Shown: positions 7,804 to 12,459 of the stretch, in pieces
Numbering within the stretch: the stretch's first letter is position 1
How the letters are laid out: every line of letters begins with the position of its first letter
DNA from: Pseudomonadota bacterium
Lineage (GTDB): Bacteria; Pseudomonadota; Alphaproteobacteria; Acetobacterales; Acetobacteraceae
Assembly (NCBI GenBank): GCA_021808185.1
Contig: JAKBCB010000059.1
Location: forward strand, 1 to 12,459
Direction: 5' to 3'
Length of the DNA stretch: 12,459 bases
Made by a program: the position numbers and the translations under genes
The notes under the pieces: generated by a model
Told to the model about the DNA's origin: nothing
Database searches by the model: none
What the model saw: only the letters and a program-made list of their open reading frames with translations

Positions 7804-9024
7804 CTACCTGTCGATCTCGCCGAACACGATGTCGAGCGATCCGATGATCGCGACGGCATCGGCCAGCATGTGGCGCCTGGACATCACGTCCACCGCCTGC
7901 AAATGGGCAAATCCAGTTGGCCGGATCTTGCAGCGATAGGGACGGTTGGTGCCGTCCGCCACCAGATACACCGCGAATTCGCCCTTGGGCGACTCGACGG
8001 CGGCATAGGTCGCACCCGGCGGCACGTGGAACCCTTCGGTGAACAGCTTGAAGTGATGGATCAGCGCTTCCATCGACCGCTTCATCTCGGCACGCGACGG
8101 CGGCGAGAACTTGTGGTCCAGCACCTTCACCGGCCCCGGCTTCATCTGTTCGAGGCACTGCTTGATGATGCGGGTGCTCTCGCGCATCTCGGCAACCCGC
8201 ACGAGATAGCGGTCGTAGCAGTCGCCGTTCCGTCCGACCGGCACCTGGAAGGTGACGCGGTCGTACATCGCATAGGGCTGCGAACGCCGCAGGTCCCACG
8301 GCACGCCGCTCGCGCGCAGACACGGGCCGGCAAATCCCCAGGCCAGCGCCTGTTCCGCGCTCATCACGCCGATATCGACGGTGCGCTGCTTCCAGATGCG
8401 GTTGCCGGTGAGCAGTTCCTCGATCTCATCAATGAATTTCGGGAACGTCTCGGCCCATTCGGCGATCCGCTCGGCAAGCCCGGCCGGCAGGTCGCGATTG
8501 ACGCCGCCCGGGCGGTAGTAGTTCGCATGCAGCCGCGCGCCGGACGCAGCCTCGTAGAACTCCATGAGCTTCTCGCGCTCCTCGAAGCCCCACAGGCTCG
8601 GCGTGATCGCGCCCACGTCGAGCGCATAGGTGGTCACGTTGAGCAGGTGGTTGAGGACGCGCGTGATCTCATCGAACAGCGTGCGAATCCACAGCGCCCG
8701 TTCCGGCACTTCGATGCCTGCCAGCCGTTCCACCGCCAGGACGTAGGCGTGTTCCTGCGCCATCGGGCTGACATAGTCGAGCCGGTCGAAATACGGATTC
8801 GCCTGAAGGTAGCTCTTGTATTCGATCAGCTTCTCGGTGCCGCGGTGCAGCAGGCCGATATGCGGATCGGCGCGCTCCACCACCTCGCCGTCCATTTCCA
8901 GGATCAGCCGCAGCACGCCATGCGCGGCCGGATGCTGGGGGCCGAAATTGATCGCGTGGCTGTCGATCTCGACCGTCTTGGTGGTGACGGCCGAGGCGTC
9001 GTGCGCGATCACGGTCTCGGTCAC
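7804..9024 (-). CDS. nuoD: NADH-quinone oxidoreductase subunit D (49-kDa-type)
   Basis: Connecting-module subunit of complex I, related to the large subunit of NiFe hydrogenases, which forms the quinone-reduction site with NuoB. The product has 406 residues and is not fused to NuoC. FGPQHPAAHGVLRLILEMDG lies near the N-terminus with H35, and NPYFDRLDYVSPMAQEHAY follows with Y84; these probably match the quinone-contacting His and Tyr of the family. Further hallmarks are RVLNHLL, YYRPGGVNRDLP and the C-terminal VDVMSRRHMLADAVAIIGSLDIVFGEIDR-type end. I chose the GTG at 9024: its first bases overlap the nuoC TGA (GTGA), and AAGGAGG lies 7 nt upstream. The open frame running to 9462 is out-of-frame nuoC sequence. 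Confidence 0.96.
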   Translation of the reverse strand: MTETVIAHDASAVTTKTVEIDSHAINFGPQHPAAHGVLRLILEMDGEVVERADPHIGLLHRGTEKLIEYKSYLQANPYFDRLDYVSPMAQEHAYVLAVERLAGIEVPERALWIRTLFDEITRVLNHLLNVTTYALDVGAITPSLWGFEEREKLMEFYEAASGARLHANYYRPGGVNRDLPAGLAERIAEWAETFPKFIDEIEELLTGNRIWKQRTVDIGVMSAEQALAWGFAGPCLRASGVPWDLRRSQPYAMYDRVTFQVPVGRNGDCYDRYLVRVAEMRESTRIIKQCLEQMKPGPVKVLDHKFSPPSRAEMKRSMEALIHHFKLFTEGFHVPPGATYAAVESPKGEFAVYLVADGTNRPYRCKIRPTGFAHLQAVDVMSRRHMLADAVAIIGSLDIVFGEIDR

Positions 9025-9665
9025 GGCTTCGCCTCCTTCTGCGCCGCCAGGCGCGCCGCGTGCGCCTTCTCGTCGCCCGGCAGCGACGTGATCGCTTCCC
9101 ACGGCGACAGGAAGTCGAAGTTGCGGAAATCCTGCGTCAGCGTGACCGGCTCGTTCACCACCTGCTTGCGCTCCTCGTCGTAGCGCACCTGCACGTAGCC
9201 GGACAGCGGGAAGTCCTTGCGCAGCGGATGACCCTCGAAGCCGTAATCGGTCAGGATGCGGCGCAGATCGGACTGGCCGGAGAACACGATGCCGTAGAGA
9301 TCCCAGGCCTCGCGCTCCCACCACGTCGCGACCGGCCAGATCGTGCAGACCGACGGCACCGGAGTCGCGCCGTCGGTGGTGACGATGACGCGCAGCCGCT
9401 GGTTCAGCGACACCGAGAGCAGGTTGTACACCACCTCGAACCGCTCCGGCCGCTCCGGCCAATCGACGCCGCAGAGGTCCATCATCTGCTCGAAGGCGAA
9501 GCGCGGATCGTCGCGCAGCGTCTGCATGATCGGCACCACTGCGTCGGTGCGCGCGCGCGCCACTACCTGGCCGAACTCCACCGCGACGGCGAGCACCCCG
9601 GGAATGCCGCCGACCTGCTCGACGAGCGGGACGGCGGGCAGCGATTCGGACGGTTGCTCAGCCAC
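9021..9665 (-). CDS. nuoC: NADH-quinone oxidoreductase subunit C (30-kDa-type)
   Basis: Peripheral-arm subunit of complex I that packs against NuoD and NuoI; it carries no cofactor. From the GTG at 9665 the product has 214 residues, normal for an unfused NuoC. Family segments are FEQMMDLCGVDWPERPERFE (58-77), the signature WWEREAWDLYGIVFSG (115-130) and DLRRILTDYGFEGHPLRKDF (133-152). In the signature, residue 131 is Gln and 132 is Ser, where family members normally read His-Pro. No ATG lies between the preceding Arg-rich out-of-frame stretch and the conserved domain. The GTG, which overlaps the end of nuoB by 8 nt, is therefore the best start, although its ribosome binding site (GGGA) is weak. 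It overlaps nuoD by 4 nt. Confidence 0.93.
   Translation of the reverse strand: MAEQPSESLPAVPLVEQVGGIPGVLAVAVEFGQVVARARTDAVVPIMQTLRDDPRFAFEQMMDLCGVDWPERPERFEVVYNLLSVSLNQRLRVIVTTDGATPVPSVCTIWPVATWWEREAWDLYGIVFSGQSDLRRILTDYGFEGHPLRKDFPLSGYVQVRYDEERKQVVNEPVTLTQDFRNFDFLSPWEAITSLPGDEKAHAARLAAQKEAKP
9032..9038 (-). promoter_or_regulatory. Ribosome binding site of nuoD
   Basis: AAGGAGG on the minus strand, inside the last nuoC codons and 7 nt before the GTG at 9024. It is the strongest Shine-Dalgarno match in the cluster and decides the nuoD start, which otherwise has no nearby ATG. Confidence 0.85.
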
Positions 9666-10230
9666 GAAGGATCGTCCCGGTGCGGCGGATCTTCTTCTGC
9701 AGTTGCAGGATGCCGTACAGCAGCGCCTCCGCCGTCGGCGGGCAGCCGGGAACGTAGACATCCACCGGCACGATGCGGTCGCAGCCGCGCACCACCGAAT
9801 ACGAATAGTGGTAGTAGCCGCCGCCGTTGGCGCAGCTTCCCATGCTGATCACCCAGCGCGGTTCCGCCATCTGGTCGTAGACCTTGCGCAGCGCCGGCGC
9901 CATCTTGTTGGTCAGTGTGCCGGCGACGATCATCACGTCGCTCTGCCGCGGCGAGGCGCGCGGGATGGTGCCGAACCGGTCGAGGTCGTAGCGCGGCATG
10001 TAGGCGTGGATCATCTCCACCGCGCAGCACGCAAGCCCGAACGTCATCGGCCACAGGCTGCCGGTCCGCGCCCAGTTCACCAGCTTGTCGAGCTGGGCGA
10101 CGACGAATCCGCGCCCCTCGATCTCGCCGGTGATGCCCTTCACGACCGCATCCTGTGCCGGTCCCGGCTGCAGCGCCGCGCGATTCCAGGCAACTGCCGG
10201 CACGCCAGCGTTCTCGTTCACCGCATCCAT
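9658..10230 (-). CDS. nuoB: NADH-quinone oxidoreductase subunit B ([4Fe-4S] N2)
   Basis: PSST-type subunit of complex I, related to the small subunit of NiFe hydrogenases. It carries N2, the last cluster, which reduces quinone at the NuoB/NuoD interface. The product has 190 residues. After a variable N-terminus (about 45 residues), the core begins with LDKLVNWARTGSLWPMTFGL. The N2 ligands are the adjacent C68 and C69 in GLACCAVEMIH, C133 in SMGSCANGGGYYHYSY and C163 in VPGCPPTAEALLYGILQLQ; C150 is an additional non-ligand cysteine. SDVMIVAGTLTNKMAPALRK is also typical. The ATG is 7 nt after the nuoA TAG, with GGGAG from the end of nuoA upstream. Its last 8 nt overlap nuoC. Confidence 0.97.
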   Translation of the reverse strand: MDAVNENAGVPAVAWNRAALQPGPAQDAVVKGITGEIEGRGFVVAQLDKLVNWARTGSLWPMTFGLACCAVEMIHAYMPRYDLDRFGTIPRASPRQSDVMIVAGTLTNKMAPALRKVYDQMAEPRWVISMGSCANGGGYYHYSYSVVRGCDRIVPVDVYVPGCPPTAEALLYGILQLQKKIRRTGTILRG

Positions 10231-10237
10231 GGCTGGC

Positions 10238-10603
10238 CTACTCCCACTCCAACGCGCCCTTGTTCCACTCGTAGAGAAACCCGACGGTCAGGACGCCAAG
10301 AAAGCCCAGCATCGAGAGGAAGCCGAACAGCCCGATCCGGGAAAGGCTGACCGCCCACGGGAACAGGAACGCCACTTCCAGGTCGAAGATGATGAACAGG
10401 ATGGACACGAGGTAGAAGCGCACGTCGAAGCGCCGGCGCGCATCGTCGAACGCCTCGAACCCGCATTCATAGGCGGACAGTTTTTCGGCATAGGGCTTCT
10501 GGCGCGCCGCCAGCAGGGAGCCGAACACCATCGCCAGCGCAATCACGCCCGCGATCACAATGAAGACGAGAATGGGGAAATAACTGGCCAGGAGCGGGGC
10601 CAT
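10238..10603 (-). CDS. nuoA: NADH-quinone oxidoreductase subunit A
   Basis: Membrane subunit of complex I (ND3 homologue) and first gene of the nuo cluster. The product has 121 residues with three hydrophobic helices (about 9-32, 63-84, 92-111). The long first loop holds the conserved YECGFEAFDDARRRFDVRFY, including C47, which in the mitochondrial homologue reports the active/deactive state. Helix 2 has D74 and E76 in FIIFDLEVAFLFPWA, matching conserved acidic residues of the E. coli protein. The frame is open up to 10627, but AAAGGAA ending 7 nt before the ATG at 10603 fixes the start at MAPLLASYFP. It ends in Trp-Glu-stop, and the GAG codon helps form the nuoB ribosome binding site. A 124-nt leader separates it from tRNA-Asp. 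Confidence 0.96.
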   Translation of the reverse strand: MAPLLASYFPILVFIVIAGVIALAMVFGSLLAARQKPYAEKLSAYECGFEAFDDARRRFDVRFYLVSILFIIFDLEVAFLFPWAVSLSRIGLFGFLSMLGFLGVLTVGFLYEWNKGALEWE

Positions 10604-10610
10604 CGTGCTC

Positions 10611-10617
10611 TTCCTTT
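10611..10617 (-). promoter_or_regulatory. Ribosome binding site of nuoA
   Basis: AAAGGAA on the minus strand, 7 nt before the nuoA ATG at 10603. It supports this ATG over the in-frame codon at 10627. Confidence 0.7.
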
Positions 10618-10684
10618 CCCGCCGCACCGCTGATCCATGCCGCAGCGCAGCACGTCGCGGACCTTACCCCCGCCGCCGTGCCTT

Positions 10685-10722
10685 GGCCAGAGGGGGGCAG
10701 CCACGCAATCTCTTGTCTGGCC
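10685..10722 (-). promoter_or_regulatory. Inverted repeat in the nuo leader, just after tRNA-Asp
   Basis: GGCCAGA (10716-10722) and TCTGGCC (10685-10691), read on the minus strand, are a perfect 7-bp inverted repeat separated by 24 nt that include a C6 run. It begins 5 nt after the tRNA-Asp CCA end. No T-run follows, so it is not a standard intrinsic terminator. It could be an RNA hairpin that marks the 5' end of the nuo mRNA after tRNA processing, or an operator. A chance origin in GC-rich sequence is possible. The rest of the 124-nt leader (10604-10727) holds only the nuoA ribosome binding site, and I see no convincing -35/-10 pair in it. Confidence 0.4.
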
Positions 10723-10727
10723 GCCGC

Positions 10728-10804
<77 letters not shown>

Positions 10805-10816
10805 AGCGGCAGGCGG

Positions 10817-10845
10817 CGTTTAGCCTCGACCCCTGCCAGGGTCAA
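10817..10845 (-). promoter_or_regulatory. Candidate promoter with overlapping dyad, before tRNA-Asp
   Basis: On the minus strand TTGACC (10840-10845) and TAAACG (10817-10822) are separated by 17 nt. The -35 is a 5/6 match and the -10 only 3/6. The predicted start would fall within about 12 nt of the tRNA-Asp 5' end. Between and over the boxes, TTGACCC (10839-10845) and GGGTCGA (10826-10832) form an imperfect dyad with a 6-nt centre. It may drive tRNA-Asp and the nuo genes. If it is not a promoter, nuo depends on readthrough from hupB or on an unseen promoter. Confidence 0.4.
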
Positions 10846-10867
10846 CCGGCAAAAATTCGCAGCCGGG

Positions 10868-10942
10868 TGGTGGGCGGTGACGGGTTCGAACCGCCGGCCC
10901 TCTCGGTGTAAACGAGACGCTCTACCGCTGAGCTAACCGCCC
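10868..10942 (-). tRNA. tRNA-Val: tRNA-Val(UAC)
   Basis: A complete 75-nt tRNA with encoded CCA. On the minus strand the acceptor GGGCGGT pairs perfectly with ACCGCCC. The short D-loop is AGCGGTA between GCTC and GAGC. The anticodon stem TCTCG/CGAGA encloses TTTACAC, giving anticodon TAC (valine codon GTA). The variable loop is GGGCC and the T-loop TTCGAAC. The discriminator is A73. Its 5' end lies only 19 nt after the hupB stop with no terminator or visible promoter between, so it is probably transcribed with hupB and released by RNase P. Confidence 0.97.
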
Positions 10943-10961
10943 GCCGCACCGTGGCGCAGCG

Positions 10962-11234
10962 CTAATTCACCGCGTCCTTCAGCGCCTTGCCGGGCTTGAA
11001 GCGAACGGAGTTCGACGCTTCGATCTTGATCTCCTCGCCGGTGCGCGGATTGCGGCCGGTCGAGGCCTTGCGAACGGCGGTGGCGAAGCTGCCGAACCCG
11101 ACCAGCCGCACCTCCTCCTTGCGTTTCAGCGCGCCTTCGATGGCGCTCAGCACGGCATCGACCACCTCGGTGGCCTTCGCCTTCGGCAGGTCCGTCTGGT
11201 CCGCCACGGCGGCGATCAGATCCATCTTGTTCAC
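10962..11234 (-). CDS. hupB: DNA-binding protein HU
   Basis: Small basic nucleoid-associated protein that binds and bends DNA as a dimer. The product has 90 residues, the standard HU length. An N-terminal helical dimerisation part (NKMDLIAAVADQTDLPKAKA) is followed by VRLVGFGSFATAVRKASTGR and the DNA-embracing arm GRNPRTGEEIKIEASNSVRF, with the intercalating proline in the RNPRTGE motif, then the final helix KPGKALKDAVN. The start is GTG at 11234: AGGGAG lies 7 nt upstream, and HU proteins usually begin MNK. The ATG at codon 4 would leave the ribosome binding site 16 nt away. It sits between lon and two tRNA genes. HU and IHF are close relatives; length and arm sequence favour HU. Confidence 0.95.
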   Translation of the reverse strand: MNKMDLIAAVADQTDLPKAKATEVVDAVLSAIEGALKRKEEVRLVGFGSFATAVRKASTGRNPRTGEEIKIEASNSVRFKPGKALKDAVN

Positions 11235-11241
11235 GTCGGTA

Positions 11242-11247
11242 CTCCCT
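11242..11247 (-). promoter_or_regulatory. Ribosome binding site of hupB
   Basis: AGGGAG on the minus strand, 7 nt before the GTG at 11234. It selects this GTG over the ATG three codons later. Confidence 0.75.
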
Positions 11248-11279
11248 GTCTTCCCATCCCTGACGTCCTCCGCGCTTTC

Positions 11280-11296
11280 GCCGGCCCGCGGCCGGC
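11280..11296 (-). promoter_or_regulatory. GC hairpin at the predicted 5' end of hupB mRNA
   Basis: GCCGGCC and GGCCGGC form a perfect 7-bp stem with a 3-nt loop. The element lies directly after the predicted -10 box, so it would sit at or next to the 5' end of the hupB transcript, about 45 nt before the start codon. It could stabilise the mRNA. Such palindromes also arise by chance in this base composition. Confidence 0.4.
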
Positions 11297-11300
11297 CGAG

Positions 11301-11328
11301 ACTAAAGGTCGGTTTTCCGCGGCGTCAA
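11301..11328 (-). promoter_or_regulatory. Candidate hupB promoter
   Basis: On the minus strand TTGACG (11323-11328, 5/6 match to the -35 consensus) is followed after 16 nt by TTTAGT (11301-11306, 4/6 match to the -10). The start would be near 11294, giving a 5' leader of about 60 nt for hupB. It is the best sigma-70-like pair in the 202-nt lon-hupB gap and may also supply tRNA-Val. Confidence 0.55.
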
Positions 11329-11391
11329 CGATGTGTCGGCCCGCCGCAGACGAAATCCTGCGCCGGCCCACCGCAGCGCCACGGCACGGCA

Positions 11392-11420
11392 ACGGCCCGC
11401 CGGAATGCCCGGCGGGCCGT
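11392..11420 (-). terminator. Terminator-like hairpin after lon
   Basis: A perfect 12-bp stem, ACGGCCCGCCGG paired with CCGGCGGGCCGT, with a 5-nt loop, starts 16 nt after the lon stop. On the minus strand only two Ts follow, so the U-tract of a classic intrinsic terminator is missing. Its place just after lon and before the hupB promoter suggests transcription termination or 3'-end protection of the lon mRNA. Confidence 0.65.
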
Positions 11421-11436
11421 CCCGGGTCAAGTCAGG

Positions 11437-12459
<1,023 letters not shown>

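Noticed and set aside
7169..8323. 384-codon minus-strand frame overlapping nuoD and nuoE
   Set aside because: Out-of-frame shadow of two intact conserved genes.
9025..9462. Upstream extension of the nuoD frame
   Set aside because: The extra residues are nuoC read out of frame; the GTG at 9024 with AAGGAGG gives the family-typical N-terminus.
5784..10350. Further long plus-strand frames (5784-7400, 7144-9183, 9060-9848, 9343-10350)
   Set aside because: All are antisense to nuoF, nuoE, nuoD, nuoC and nuoB, with shadow-type composition and no ribosome binding site or family resemblance.
10846..10867. Possible intrinsic terminator after tRNA-Val (CCGGC...GCCGG with a T5 run)
   Set aside because: The T-run lies in the loop rather than after the stem, and the stem is only 5 bp, so it does not have terminator form.

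Overview
The window is an ordinary, well-preserved stretch of a GC-rich alphaproteobacterial chromosome. Every gene I can support lies on the minus strand, so transcription runs from high to low coordinates. In transcription order the layout is: the 3' end of lon (cut by the right edge), a terminator-like hairpin, hupB (HU protein), tRNA-Val(UAC), tRNA-Asp(GUC), then nuoA-B-C-D-E-F-G-H-I-J-K and the first 423 codons of nuoL (cut by the left edge). nuoM and nuoN would be expected further left.

The organism is inferred, not proven. NuoC and NuoD are separate genes. NuoG is compact and has no N7 cluster motif. NuoH, NuoI, NuoF and NuoD look mitochondrion-like. Together with strong GC bias and, from memory, the lon-hupB-tRNA-nuo order seen in other alphaproteobacteria, this suggests Alphaproteobacteria, perhaps Rhodospirillales/Acetobacteraceae. 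The family-level guess is weak.

The nuo genes encode the proton-pumping NADH:quinone oxidoreductase (respiratory complex I). NuoE, F and G form the NADH-oxidising module (FMN, N3, N1a, N1b, N4, N5). NuoB, C, D and I form the connecting module with N6a, N6b, N2 and the quinone site. NuoA, H, J, K and L are membrane subunits. All iron-sulfur ligand cysteines I looked for are present. The genes are packed tightly: gaps of 3 to 10 nt, an 8-nt nuoB/nuoC overlap and a 4-nt GTGA nuoC/nuoD overlap. At most junctions the Shine-Dalgarno sequence lies in the last codons of the upstream gene, and NuoA, E, F and G all end in Glu-stop for this reason.

The non-coding parts are small. The 202-nt lon-hupB gap holds a lon hairpin, a good hupB promoter candidate and a hairpin near its start point. 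The 63-nt inter-tRNA spacer holds a promoter-like sequence overlapping a dyad. The 124-nt nuoA leader holds a 7-bp inverted repeat. I found no mobile element, CRISPR array, phage gene, defence gene or unknown protein. The very long plus-strand open frames are antisense shadows. I do not see a new biological system here; the points worth a second look concern gene arrangement and regulation.
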